From: Ralstonia condita | Lineage (GTDB): Bacteria; Pseudomonadota; Gammaproteobacteria; Burkholderiales; Burkholderiaceae | Length of the DNA: 64,000 nt | NCBI RefSeq assembly: GCF_958405655.1 | Contig: NZ_CATYWO010000002.1 | Coordinates: 248,001-312,000 of the forward strand | Reading direction: 5' to 3' | Shown here: piece after piece, positions 6,994 to 15,514 of the stretch | How the letters are laid out: each line of letters opens with the position of its first letter | Position numbering within the stretch: the stretch's first letter is position 1 | Made by a program: the position numbers and the translations under genes | Notes under the pieces: generated by a model | The model's database searches: none | What the model was told of the DNA's origin: nothing | The model's input: only the letters and a program-made list of their open reading frames with translations

Positions 6994-7983
6994 ATGACAA
7001 CGCAAGCTGAAGTCCTCAAGCCGCTCAAGACCTGGAGCCATCTGGCCGCGCGGCGACGCAAGCCCAGCGAGTACGAAATCGTCTCGACCAACCTGCACTA
7101 CACCACCGACAACCCGGATGCGCCGTTCGAACTCGACCCGAATTTCGAGATGGCGCAGTGGTTCAAGCGCAACCGCAACGCATCGCCCCTGACCCACCCC
7201 GACTGGAACGCGTTCCGCGATCCGGATGAACTGGTCTACCGCACGTACAACATGCTGCAGGACGGGCAGGAGACCTATGTGTTCGGGCTGCTCGATCAGT
7301 TTTCCGAGCGCGGGCACGACGCCATGCTCGAACGCACCTGGGCCGGCACGCTGGCACGCCTGTACACGCCCGTGCGCTACCTGTTCCACACGCTGCAGAT
7401 GGGCTCGGCCTATCTGACGCAACTGGCGCCCGCCTCGACCATCTCGAACTGCGCGGCGTACCAGACGGCCGATTCGCTGCGCTGGCTGACACACACCGCG
7501 TACCGCACCAAGGAGCTGTCGCAGACCTTCAGCGACCTCGGCTTCGGCACCGATGAACGCCGCTACTGGGAGCAGGACCCGGCCTGGCAAGGCTGGCGCA
7601 AGCTGGTCGAACACGCGCTGGTGGCGTGGGACTGGGCCGAGTGCTTCGTTGCCCTGAGCCTTGTGGTACGGCCGGCAGTGGAGGAAGCCGTCTTGCGCAG
7701 CCTCGGCGAAGCCGCCCGGCATAACGGCGACACCTTGCTGGGCCTGCTGACAGACGCGCAACTCGCCGATGCGCAACGCCATCGGCGCTGGGCCGGCGCA
7801 TTGGTGCGCATGGCGCTGGAGCAACCCGGAAACCGCGAAGTCATCACCGGTTGGCTCGCCAAGTGGGAGCCCCTGGCGGATGAAGCCATCGTGGCCTACT
7901 GCGCGGCCCTGCCCGACGCGCCTGCGGCCCAGGCACGCGCAACCGCTGCCGTGCGCGAGTTCCGGCACAGCCTCGGCCTGTGA
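6994..7983 (+). CDS. tbuA2: Toluene monooxygenase hydroxylase beta subunit
   Basis: A 329-residue beta subunit (TmoE/TbuA2 family), structurally related to the alpha subunit but without di-iron motifs. It begins with a GGAGA ribosome binding site 12 bases after tbuV. Features of the family include WFKRNRNASPLTHPDWNAF near residue 52 and YRTYNMLQDGQE near residue 80. It forms the (alpha beta gamma)2 hydroxylase with tbuA1 and tbuU. Confidence 0.94.
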   Translation: MTTQAEVLKPLKTWSHLAARRRKPSEYEIVSTNLHYTTDNPDAPFELDPNFEMAQWFKRNRNASPLTHPDWNAFRDPDELVYRTYNMLQDGQETYVFGLLDQFSERGHDAMLERTWAGTLARLYTPVRYLFHTLQMGSAYLTQLAPASTISNCAAYQTADSLRWLTHTAYRTKELSQTFSDLGFGTDERRYWEQDPAWQGWRKLVEHALVAWDWAECFVALSLVVRPAVEEAVLRSLGEAARHNGDTLLGLLTDAQLADAQRHRRWAGALVRMALEQPGNREVITGWLAKWEPLADEAIVAYCAALPDAPAAQARATAAVREFRHSLGL

Positions 7984-8047
7984 AGCCCGACAGCCCAGGC
8001 GACATCATTCAACCCAATCCATGGCCAACGACACATTGGAACCGGCG

Positions 8048-9052
8048 ATGAAACACCAGATCACCATCGAAGGCGGCTCGGCATTTTCAGTCGCCGCAGA
8101 CGAAGACACCTTGCTGCGAGGTGCGCTGCGCGCCGGCATCGCCCTGCCCCATGAATGCAGCGTGGGCGGCTGCGGCGCATGCCGCTTCGACCTGCTCTCG
8201 GGGCTCGTGGAATCCATCTGGCCGGAGGCGCCTGGGCTGTCCGAACGCGACCGCAAGCGCGGCAAACACCTCGCCTGCCAATCGCGCCCGCTGGGCGATT
8301 GCACGATCCGCGTGCGCTGCGACGACACTTACCGCCCGGTGGTGTCGCCCGGCCGCTGGGCCGCCGTGCTGCAGGCCAGGCGGGAGCTGACGCCCGACAT
8401 GAGCGAATTCACGTTCGCAGTACACGCGCCCGCTGAGTTTCGCCCGGGGCAGTACGCGCTGCTGTATCCGCCGCACGCGCCTGGCGCGCGCGCCTATTCC
8501 ATGTCCAACCTGCCCAACGCAGACGGCATCTGGCAGTTTGTGATCCGGCGCGTTCCGGGCGGGGCCGGCAGCAACGCGCTGTTCGACCAGGTCGAGATCG
8601 GGCAGACCGTCACCCTCGACGGGCCCTATGGCCACGCCCACCTGCGCGACGACAACGCGCGCGACATCGTGTGCATCGCTGGCGGCTCCGGACTGGCTCC
8701 GATGCTGTCCGTCGCCCGCGGAGCGCTCGCGCAGGAGGGCGCGCGACGCGTGCACTTCTTCTACGGCGGGCGCTCGCAACCCGACCTCGGCGCCATGGCG
8801 GCCCTGGATGACCTGGTGGGCGACAACCGCCTCGCGCTCTCGGTCGTGCTGTCCGCGCCCGGCCCGGAACTCGGCTGGCAGGGCCCGACCGGCTTCGTGC
8901 ATGCCGAGGTCGAACGGGTGCTGGTGGCGCCGCTGGACCGCTTCGAGTTCTATTTCGCCGGCCCGCCGCCCATGATCGAAGCCGTGCAGGCATTGCTGAT
9001 GCACACGCATCGGGTGCCGTTTGAACAGATGCATTTCGACCGCTTCGTCTAA
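8048..9052 (+). CDS. tbuC: Toluene monooxygenase NADH reductase
   Basis: A 334-residue reductase (TmoF/TbuC). An N-terminal [2Fe-2S] ferredoxin domain (CSVGGCGAC near residue 35 and a fourth Cys in LACQ) is followed by an FAD domain with RAYSMSNLP and an NAD-binding domain with GGSGLAPMLS, ending in the family's HFDRFV. It takes electrons from NADH and gives them to the Rieske protein. The start at 8048 is chosen for its GGA ribosome binding site and family length; an upstream ATG at 8021 has no recognisable site. It is the last structural gene of the operon. Confidence 0.94.
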   Translation: MKHQITIEGGSAFSVAADEDTLLRGALRAGIALPHECSVGGCGACRFDLLSGLVESIWPEAPGLSERDRKRGKHLACQSRPLGDCTIRVRCDDTYRPVVSPGRWAAVLQARRELTPDMSEFTFAVHAPAEFRPGQYALLYPPHAPGARAYSMSNLPNADGIWQFVIRRVPGGAGSNALFDQVEIGQTVTLDGPYGHAHLRDDNARDIVCIAGGSGLAPMLSVARGALAQEGARRVHFFYGGRSQPDLGAMAALDDLVGDNRLALSVVLSAPGPELGWQGPTGFVHAEVERVLVAPLDRFEFYFAGPPPMIEAVQALLMHTHRVPFEQMHFDRFV

Positions 9053-9096
9053 GCCTGAAGCGCCACCAAGAATCGCGAGCCCAGCAACGCGACGGA

Positions 9097-9128
9097 CACA
9101 GCACAGCACAGCACAGCACAGCACAGCA
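9097..9128. repeat. Pentanucleotide tandem repeat (GCACA)n
   Basis: An uninterrupted period-5 repeat, about 6.4 copies of GCACA over 32 bases. It lies in the 273-base gap between tbuC and the likely start of tbuT. It is noncoding with the chosen tbuT start (9326), so any effect would be on transcript or spacing. Repeats of this type can change length by replication slippage. Confidence 0.85.
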
Positions 9129-9325
9129 TCGACGATGACACTCGCAGATCGGCCATGTCGCGTACTTTCACCAATCCCGTTATCTGGAAGCTGAGGTTAA
9201 GCTCATTCGATCGAACCTCATATGACATCCGCGGACCGGCCGACGACCTTGATCGGACCGTTCCGCGCGATCGCCACCCGCGCACAGACGCGAAGGCAAC
9301 CCTTCTGGCCGCGATCGAGGAGACC

Positions 9326-11104
9326 ATGGCAAAACGGCATCCGCGAAAACCCAAGCCCGACGCGACGGCACCTGCACGCCCGCATCGCGACACGAAACAC
9401 GCGGGCGCCACCGAGATCCGCGTCCCGGCCATCCACGACCTCGCCAAACGCTTGCGCTTCGCGCCGCAGCAGGGCCGGATCTGGCTGGACGACCAGCGCA
9501 TGATGCTCATGCACATCAGCTCGCTCGGCGCGCTGCGGCAGGAGCTGATCGAAAGCCTGGGCAAGGAAACGGCTCGCGGGCTGATCACCCGCATCGGCTA
9601 TCAGGCCGGCACGCACGATGCCGCCATGTCGCGCAAGGTGCGCGCCGGCTTCAGCAGCTACGACGATTTCCTGGCGGGTCCGCAACTCGTGTCGCTCGAG
9701 GGCATGGTCCATTGCGAGCCGGTCGCACTGGATATCGACGTGCAGCGTGGCCGCTATTTTGGTGACTTCTACCTGATCGACAGTTCCGAGGCGGAGGCCC
9801 ACATCGCCAGCTACGGCATCGGCAACGAGGCGGTGTGCTGGATGCTGATCGGCTATGCGTGCGGATACACCAGCGCCTTCATGGGCCGCCCCATCCTCTG
9901 GCGCGAGATCGAATGTCGCGGCATGGGGCATGCGAAATGCCGCGTGGTGGGCAAACCCGTTGAAGAATGGGAAGACGCCGAGGACGACCTGCGCTTCCTG
10001 CAGATCGGCGATTTCGTCAAATGGGCGCCGCAACCCGAGGCCCCGCTGCCGGCCACGAGCCGGATCGCCGCGCGGCTGTCGAGCGCACCGGAAAACAGCT
10101 TCGGCGTGGTGGGAATCTCCGCCGGTTTCAACACCGTCTGCCATATGGTCAACAAGGTGGCCCCCACCGAAGCGACCGTGCTGTTCCTGGGCGAAAGCGG
10201 CGTCGGCAAGGAGGTCTTCGCCAACAATCTGCATCGCCTGAGCAAGCGCGCAGATGGGCCATTCGTCGCCGTCAACTGCGCGTCGATTCCCGAGCACCTG
10301 ATGGAATCGGAATTGTTTGGCGTGGAGCGCGGCGGTTTCACGGGCGCAACCACGTCACGGCCCGGGCGCTTCGAGCGCGCCGACGGCGGCACGCTCTTCC
10401 TCGACGAGATCGGCACGCTCAGCCTGACGGCACAGGGCAAGCTCTTGCGCGCCCTGCAGCAGGGCGAAATCGAGCGCGTGGGCGATACCCGCACGCGCAA
10501 GGTGAACGTGCGGGTGATTGCCGCGACGAACGTGAACCTGCGCGAAGCCGCCAAGGCGGGCCAGTTTCGCGAAGACCTGTTCTTCCGGCTGAACGTGTTT
10601 CCGATCCAGGTCCCGCCGCTGCGCGAGCGGCGCGACGACATCCCGTTGATGATGAACTGGTTCCTGCAGCGCATGGCCAAGAAGCACGACAAGCAGATCA
10701 CCGGCTTTCGCGAACGGGCCGTCGACGCGCTGTTCGCCTACGACTGGCCGGGCAATGTGCGCGAGCTGGAGAACATGATCGAACGCGCGGTGATCCTGGC
10801 CGAAGATGGCGGCGCACTGGACCTGTGTCATCTGTTCACCAGCGGTGAGGAGATCGATACCGCCTCGTTCATCCTGAAGCGCAGCGGCAATATCGGCCAG
10901 AGCAGTGAGGCGGTGGAAGACGTGGCCTCTTCCACCACAGCCATTCCACGTCCGGGCCTGGCCGAGACCGAGGTGGCGATGCTGCGTGCCGCGGTGATCG
11001 AGGCCAACGGCAATCTGTCGCGCGCGGCACGGGTGCTCGGCATCAGCCGCCCGACGCTGGCCTACCGGCTGCGCAAGTATCAGATTCCAGTCGACGGAAG
11101 CTGA
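9326..11104 (+). CDS. tbuT: XylR/DmpR-family sigma-54 activator of toluene monooxygenase genes
   Basis: A 592-residue aromatic-responsive enhancer-binding protein. An N-terminal aromatic-sensing XylR_N/V4R region (roughly residues 30-235, with Cys residues in EAVCWML, GYACGY and GHAKC) is followed by an AAA+ domain with Walker A GESGVGKE and Walker B GTLFLDE, and a C-terminal Fis-type helix-turn-helix (SRAARVLGISRPTLAYRL). The sigma-54 contact loop reads GGFTGA rather than the usual GAFTGA. The start at 9326 has GAGGAGA just upstream; an in-frame extension to 9155 is open but lacks a good site. Position after tbuC matches tbuT of R. pickettii, where read-through from the operon drives the regulator. 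Direct effector range cannot be read from sequence. Confidence 0.9.
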   Translation: MAKRHPRKPKPDATAPARPHRDTKHAGATEIRVPAIHDLAKRLRFAPQQGRIWLDDQRMMLMHISSLGALRQELIESLGKETARGLITRIGYQAGTHDAAMSRKVRAGFSSYDDFLAGPQLVSLEGMVHCEPVALDIDVQRGRYFGDFYLIDSSEAEAHIASYGIGNEAVCWMLIGYACGYTSAFMGRPILWREIECRGMGHAKCRVVGKPVEEWEDAEDDLRFLQIGDFVKWAPQPEAPLPATSRIAARLSSAPENSFGVVGISAGFNTVCHMVNKVAPTEATVLFLGESGVGKEVFANNLHRLSKRADGPFVAVNCASIPEHLMESELFGVERGGFTGATTSRPGRFERADGGTLFLDEIGTLSLTAQGKLLRALQQGEIERVGDTRTRKVNVRVIAATNVNLREAAKAGQFREDLFFRLNVFPIQVPPLRERRDDIPLMMNWFLQRMAKKHDKQITGFRERAVDALFAYDWPGNVRELENMIERAVILAEDGGALDLCHLFTSGEEIDTASFILKRSGNIGQSSEAVEDVASSTTAIPRPGLAETEVAMLRAAVIEANGNLSRAARVLGISRPTLAYRLRKYQIPVDGS

Positions 11105-11111
11105 GACACGA

Positions 11112-11144
11112 CAGCCCGGGCGACAGGCTCCGTCGCCCAGGCTG
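11112..11144. terminator. Strong hairpin between convergent tbuT and tbuX
   Basis: CAGCCCGGGCGAC pairs with GTCGCCCAGGCTG around a seven-base loop, with one mismatch in 13 pairs. It lies between the stops of tbuT (plus) and tbuX (minus). There is no T-run, so it may act as a bidirectional transcript end or stabilising stem rather than a classical intrinsic terminator. Confidence 0.6.
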
Positions 11145-11167
11145 CCGTGCCCTCGTCCCTACAAGCC

Positions 11168-12544
11168 CTAGAAGCGCTTCTGATAGGCGATCACGGCGTT
11201 CACTTGCGAGTGCGTCACGCTGATCGGCACCGCCGTATTGGGCTGGCTTGCATTGTCCAACGTCTTGCGCAGCGCCACCGACAGCGCAAAGTCGATCACA
11301 TCGTTCTTGCCGATTGCATAGGAAACGCCGCCGGTCAGGCTCGTCGTGGGCGTGGCGGGCACCACGGCCAAAAGCATGTTGCCGGGGATCGCCTCCTGCG
11401 CGTAATGGAACCCGCCACGGAACGTCCACTTTGCGTTGTAGCGATACTCGGCGCCGATCCCGAACACGCTGATGTCGCGGTAGTTCTGCGGCAGCGACAG
11501 ATCCAGATTGGCCCCCGAGCCCGACTGCACGAATCCGACGGTCATGTCCTTCATCACGCTGGACCAGAACACGCGCTGGTAGTCAGCTGACACCGACAGT
11601 TGATCGTTGAATTGATGACTGATGCCGACCGTCAGCTGCGCGGGCATCTGGAAGTTTCGAACCGTCACGTCGCCCTTGAGCGGGATGTTGCCGGCGACCG
11701 AACTGACGGCGGAAAGCGTGGCCTGACCCGTGAGGTCACCCACGTGCGTCTTCGCCTGATACGCCGCCCCGATGCGGGTATCGGGCGTCACCTGATACGT
11801 CAGACCCAGCCGGCCGCCGATACCCCAGGCCTGCGCGCCGCCTCCAACGGGCGCATTGCGCGAGAAGTCGATATAGCCGCCTGAGAGCCCGGGCACGCCC
11901 AGCAAGGTCGGGACAAGCGTCCCAGACACGCGTCCCTGGCCGGCCAGCGTGCCGATCTGCGAGACATCGAGCAGCGTCCCCAGGTTGAGCGAGGTCCAGA
12001 CTGCGTCAACCGAAGCGCCCACCGTCAGCTTGTCGGTGACGTGGTATGCGGCCGAGAACGGCACGCGCAGCACCAGCAGCCTGGAGAACTGATCCAGGCC
12101 GGTGTCCACGCCATTGGATGTGCGCGAAAGAAAGCTGCTGCCACCGTATTGCGTCCCCAGCCCGCCTTCCGCGAAGATGCCGGCGCCAAAGGCGTAACGC
12201 CCCTGCCGGTAGACGAATGCGGTCTGCGGTGCAAAGTACGGGCCGTTGTTGTTGCCATGATTGCCCGAACTCGCGGTCTCGCCGGTTGCCGTGTTCGTGA
12301 CCTTGATGTCGGTCGACACAACATCGAGGCCGAGGCTGAAGTGGCGGCCCTCGCCCATCAGGCCAAGTGTCGCGGGATTCTCCATCATGGCTGCCGGCCC
12401 GATATCGAAGGCCGCGCCCGTTCCGCCCATGGCGCGCGAGACCGGACCAAAGCCCTCCAGATTGAACACGTCGGTCGCCCTGGCGTGGGTTCCACAGATC
12501 GCAACGCAGATGGCCGTGGCCGCGCGAACGTAGTTGCCTTTCAC
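11168..12544 (-). CDS. tbuX: FadL-family outer-membrane aromatic hydrocarbon channel
   Basis: A 458-residue FadL/TodX-type outer-membrane beta-barrel, expected to let toluene and related hydrophobic substrates cross the outer membrane. It starts with GTG at 12544 after an AAGGAG site. The signal peptide ends near residue 24 (THARA followed by TDV). The mature N-terminus has the hatch-type NPA motif (MMENPATLGLM) and the protein ends with aromatic Phe (YQKRF), as outer-membrane barrels do. In R. pickettii tbuX lies next to tbuT, as here. It has its own sigma-54 promoter at 12681-12695, nearly the same as that of the phenol hydroxylase operon. Confidence 0.92.
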   Translation of the reverse strand: MKGNYVRAATAICVAICGTHARATDVFNLEGFGPVSRAMGGTGAAFDIGPAAMMENPATLGLMGEGRHFSLGLDVVSTDIKVTNTATGETASSGNHGNNNGPYFAPQTAFVYRQGRYAFGAGIFAEGGLGTQYGGSSFLSRTSNGVDTGLDQFSRLLVLRVPFSAAYHVTDKLTVGASVDAVWTSLNLGTLLDVSQIGTLAGQGRVSGTLVPTLLGVPGLSGGYIDFSRNAPVGGGAQAWGIGGRLGLTYQVTPDTRIGAAYQAKTHVGDLTGQATLSAVSSVAGNIPLKGDVTVRNFQMPAQLTVGISHQFNDQLSVSADYQRVFWSSVMKDMTVGFVQSGSGANLDLSLPQNYRDISVFGIGAEYRYNAKWTFRGGFHYAQEAIPGNMLLAVVPATPTTSLTGGVSYAIGKNDVIDFALSVALRKTLDNASQPNTAVPISVTHSQVNAVIAYQKRF

Positions 12545-12680
12545 GGGTGTCTCCTTGTCTATTTGTACATGCGAGATAACAAGACGACGACGTTGCCCGA
12601 GCGCATCGAACGCACGCTGCTGACAAGCCGCCGGAATCGCGACCGGCAAGGCATTGCAGCGCGGTCGCGGGTGTCGGTTT

Positions 12681-12695
12681 GCAGAAGGCGTGCCA
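12681..12695 (-). promoter_or_regulatory. Sigma-54 (-24/-12) promoter of tbuX
   Basis: On the minus strand it reads TGGCAC-GCCTT-CTGC with GG-N10-GC spacing, about 140 bases before the tbuX start. It differs from the phenol hydroxylase promoter at 3870-3884 by one base in the 15-base core. Confidence 0.85.
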
Positions 12696-12716
12696 GTTGC
12701 AAAGTTCCCACCCAAT

Positions 12717-12730
12717 AATCTCGATATTTC
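12717..12730. promoter_or_regulatory. Recurring motif AATCTCGATATTTC, candidate operator (copy 3)
   Basis: The 14-base motif is identical to the copy at 3906-3919 and lies at the same 22-base distance from the -24 box. The following AGGGAAAACC is also shared. Conservation of both motif and spacing argues for a functional site rather than chance. Confidence 0.5.
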
Positions 12731-12859
12731 AAGGGAAAACCATGACGTTTCCTCCTGCCTTGCAGCGGGATGCATGGACGGCAGGTGCGGTTTCCTGCCC
12801 GGTTCCGGCCGTCCTCTCAGGCTGCTTCACCATCTGGTGCAGCGCTTTCGACGACATCC

Positions 12860-12875
12860 TTAACCAATTGATCAA
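12860..12875. promoter_or_regulatory. Putative XylR/DmpR-type upstream activating site for tbuX
   Basis: TTAACCAATTGATCAA strongly resembles the TTGATCAATTGATCAA-type consensus. It lies about 165 bases upstream of the tbuX sigma-54 promoter, a normal distance for these activators. Confidence 0.6.
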
Positions 12876-12940
12876 GGCGCGCGCACGGGCCAGCGCGTGC
12901 GCGGTGCGGGGCGCTTGCTGTCTATCGACTTATCCTTGAG

Positions 12941-12952
12941 AATATCGAGATT
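12941..12952. promoter_or_regulatory. Recurring AATCTCGATATT motif, candidate operator (copy 4, inverted)
   Basis: AATATCGAGATT on the plus strand, the reverse complement of AATCTCGATATT. A diverged form of the AGGGAAAACC tail also follows on the minus strand. It is 37 bases before the GTG of the PoxR-type regulator, where a repressor could block its promoter. Confidence 0.45.
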
Positions 12953-12989
12953 CCAGCCCATCCCGCCCTCACCAAGGAGGCCGCGCGCA

Positions 12990-14684
12990 GTGGAAGCCAA
13001 GCTCAACTACCCCTCGGACGCCGACCTGCGGCGCCTGCTGCGTTTCGACCCCGAGAGCGGCACCATCTGGCTGGGCGAGCGACGCATGCTGTTGCTGCAT
13101 ACCGCCGCGCTGAGCGGTCTGCGGCAGGACCTGATCAACTCGGTGGGCCCGGTCCATGCGCGCCGCTTGCTGACCCGCATGGGCTACGCCTCTGGCCGCC
13201 GCGACGCCGAATTCGCACGCAAGACCCGCGGCGCGCTCTCACTCGATGCCGCCTTCATGGTCGGCCCGCAGTTGCACATGCTCGAAGGGGCGGTGCGTGT
13301 CACGCCCATACAACTGGACTTCGACCCGGCGAGCGGACGCTTCCATGGCGAGTTCCGCTGGGACAACTCATGGGAAGCACACGCCCACCGCCAGGCATTT
13401 GGCCTTGTAGACGAACCTGCCTGCTGGATCCAGCTCGGCTATGCCAGTGGCTATACCAGCGCGTTCATGGGCCGCCTCATCCTCTTCAAGGAAACCCACT
13501 GTGCTGCCTGCGGCGCCGATCACTGCGAGATCGTCGGCAAGCCGATCGACGAATGGCCCGACGGCGACGAGCAGCGGCAGTACTTTGAAGATGAGTCTCT
13601 GCTCGACACGATTGCAGCGCTCAACGAACAGGTGCAGGCGCTCAAGACCACGATCGAATCGACCTGCGAGCCCAATGTGGCCGCCGGCATGCTGGTCGGC
13701 CGGTCGCCCGCGTTCCAGCGCGCCCACGAACTGCTCAACCGTGCGGCCGCCACGCAGGTCACGGTGCTGCTCACCGGCGAGACCGGCGTGGGCAAGGAGC
13801 GCTTTGCGCGCGCCCTGCATCAGGGGTCGGCCCGCGCGGCCGGCCCCTTCGTGGCCGTCAACTGCGCGGCGCTGCCCGCCGACCTGATCGAAGCCGAGCT
13901 GTTTGGCGTCGAACGCGGCGCCTACACGGGCGCCCATGCGGCGCGCAGCGGCCGCTTCGAGCGGGCGGATGGCGGCACGCTGTTTCTCGATGAAGTGGGC
14001 GACCTGCCGCTGCCTGCTCAGGCCAAGTTGCTACGCGTGCTGCAAGAAGGGGAAATCGAACGCCTGGGCGCGGAAACCACGCGCAAGGTCAACGTGCGTC
14101 TTGTGGCCGCCACCAACGTCGACCTGGAAGCCGCGGTGGCCCAGGGGCGGTTTCGTCGGGACCTGCTGTATCGGCTGAACGTCTATCCGATCTGCATTCC
14201 GCCGCTGCGTGAACGCACGACCGATATCGAGCCGCTGGCCAATCACCTGCTGGCCCGATTCACGGCCTTGCACCAGAAGCGCCTGGCAGGCTTTGGCGAG
14301 CGCGCCATGCAGGCGCTCGTGCACCACGACTGGCCCGGCAACGTGCGCGAGCTGGAGAACCTGGTGGAGCGCGGCGTCATCCTCGCCCCGCAGGGCGAGA
14401 ACATCGAGATCGAACACCTCTTTCCGAACCAGCCCACGGGTGTGCAATCCCAGTTGAGCGCGCAGGGCCGTCTGGCGCCGGTGCGCCTGGAAAGCGAGCA
14501 GGCGCTGTGCACACGCATCCTGGACAGCGGCCTGAGCCTGGAAGCGCTGGAAACGCAATTGCTCGACCTGGCCGTCGAGCGTGCCAAGGGCAACCTTTCC
14601 GGCGCCGCACGCCAGCTTGGCCTGACCCGGCCGCAACTGGCCTACCGCCTCAAGCGCCATCTAGACAGGGGCAGTGAAGAATGA
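12990..14684 (+). CDS. poxR: DmpR/PoxR-type sigma-54 activator of phenol degradation
   Basis: A 564-residue regulator, the normal length for DmpR/PoxR. It starts with GTG at 12990 behind AAGGAGG. Domains: aromatic-sensing XylR_N (about 1-130), V4R (about 145-210, with Cys in CAACGADHC), a B-linker with a coiled coil (LLDTIAALNEQVQALKTTIE), an AAA+ domain (Walker A GETGVGKE, Walker B GTLFLDE) and a Fis-type HTH (SGAARQLGLTRPQLAYRL). The sigma-54 contact loop reads GAYTGA. It is expected to sense phenol directly and activate the phenol hydroxylase operon; it may also act on tbuX. Its last four bases overlap the GntR-family gene. An upstream open extension to 12897 is unlikely. Confidence 0.92.
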   Translation: MEAKLNYPSDADLRRLLRFDPESGTIWLGERRMLLLHTAALSGLRQDLINSVGPVHARRLLTRMGYASGRRDAEFARKTRGALSLDAAFMVGPQLHMLEGAVRVTPIQLDFDPASGRFHGEFRWDNSWEAHAHRQAFGLVDEPACWIQLGYASGYTSAFMGRLILFKETHCAACGADHCEIVGKPIDEWPDGDEQRQYFEDESLLDTIAALNEQVQALKTTIESTCEPNVAAGMLVGRSPAFQRAHELLNRAAATQVTVLLTGETGVGKERFARALHQGSARAAGPFVAVNCAALPADLIEAELFGVERGAYTGAHAARSGRFERADGGTLFLDEVGDLPLPAQAKLLRVLQEGEIERLGAETTRKVNVRLVAATNVDLEAAVAQGRFRRDLLYRLNVYPICIPPLRERTTDIEPLANHLLARFTALHQKRLAGFGERAMQALVHHDWPGNVRELENLVERGVILAPQGENIEIEHLFPNQPTGVQSQLSAQGRLAPVRLESEQALCTRILDSGLSLEALETQLLDLAVERAKGNLSGAARQLGLTRPQLAYRLKRHLDRGSEE

Positions 14685-15430
14685 AACGCGCCATACAAGC
14701 CGGCGTGTCCGGCACGCACCTCGGCAGCGCGGCCACCGCTGCGCCTGCCGAACCCGAAATCCCCCGTACCCTGTGCGAGCGCGCTTACCTCGACCTGCGA
14801 CAGGACATCGTGCAAGGGCGCCTTGCTCCGGGCGAGCGCCTGCGCGTGGAGCATCTGAAGGATCACTACAGCGTCGGGGCCGGCACGTTGCGTGAAGCGC
14901 TGGCGCTGCTCGTCTCGGATGCGCTCGTCACGGTGGAGGGGCAGCGGGGGTATCGGGTGACCGACATTTCGCTGGCGGACCTGCAGGATCTGACCGACAC
15001 GCGAGTGATGCTGGAAACCGAGGCCATCCGTTTGTCCATCCGCCATGGAGACGCCGAATGGGAGGCCCATCTGCGCGCCGCCTTCGATGCGCTGAGCGAC
15101 GCGGAAGCCCGAGGCCCGTCTGCCAACCCCGAGCATTGGGAACGTGCCAACCGGCATTTCCACCAGGCACTCATCGCCGCGCACCGCTCACCGTGGAGCA
15201 AGTACCTGCTGGAACTGCTCTACCGCCACGGCGAGCGTTATCGGCACGTGGCCATCCGCCTGGGCAGCGCGCAGCCAAGCAGCCGCAACGTGCATGAGGA
15301 ACATACGCTGATCTTCGAGGCCGCCCTGGCCCGGCAGGAAGCGCGTGCCGCATTGGCGCTGGAAGCGCATATCCGGCTCACGCACGAATTGCTCGTCAAG
15401 CTGGGGCTCGGCATGACAGCAGAAGCATGA
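14681..15430 (+). CDS. aphS: GntR/FadR-family repressor, AphS-like
   Basis: A 249-residue FadR-subfamily regulator: winged HTH around residues 28-95 (PGERLRVEHLKDHYSVGAGT, TLREALALLVSDALV) and a C-terminal FCD ligand domain with the typical metal-ligand positions (HFHQALIAAH, EHTLIFEAALA, HIRLTH). It overlaps the PoxR-type gene by four bases (ATGA), so the two regulators are co-translated. In Comamonas testosteroni the GntR-type AphS represses phenol genes alongside the activator AphR; the pairing here suggests the same role. Its operator is not known from the sequence, but the AATCTCGATATT motif is a candidate. Confidence 0.8.
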   Translation: MKRAIQAGVSGTHLGSAATAAPAEPEIPRTLCERAYLDLRQDIVQGRLAPGERLRVEHLKDHYSVGAGTLREALALLVSDALVTVEGQRGYRVTDISLADLQDLTDTRVMLETEAIRLSIRHGDAEWEAHLRAAFDALSDAEARGPSANPEHWERANRHFHQALIAAHRSPWSKYLLELLYRHGERYRHVAIRLGSAQPSSRNVHEEHTLIFEAALARQEARAALALEAHIRLTHELLVKLGLGMTAEA

Positions 15431-15514
15431 CGATCGTCCACCGTAGCTGACAGCCCGGCCTCGCCACGTGCCCATGCGCAGACGCAAACCGGTTTGCGCG
15501 GCGGCAGGGAGCTT

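Larger units (their letters stand above)
12545..12989. other. Divergent control region of tbuX and the PoxR-type regulator gene
   Basis: A 445-base gap without a convincing gene. It contains the tbuX sigma-54 promoter, an XylR/DmpR-like upstream site and two copies of the AATCTCGATATT motif, each listed separately. No clear sigma-70 promoter for the regulator gene could be assigned by eye. Confidence 0.75.

Noticed and set aside
9097..9128. Possible CRISPR or short-repeat array
   Set aside because: The repeat unit is five bases with no spacers; it is a simple tandem repeat.
12860..12875. TTAACCAATTGATCAA considered as an FNR box
   Set aside because: The spacing between half-sites is wrong for TTGAT-N4-ATCAA, while it fits an XylR/DmpR site at the normal distance from a sigma-54 promoter.
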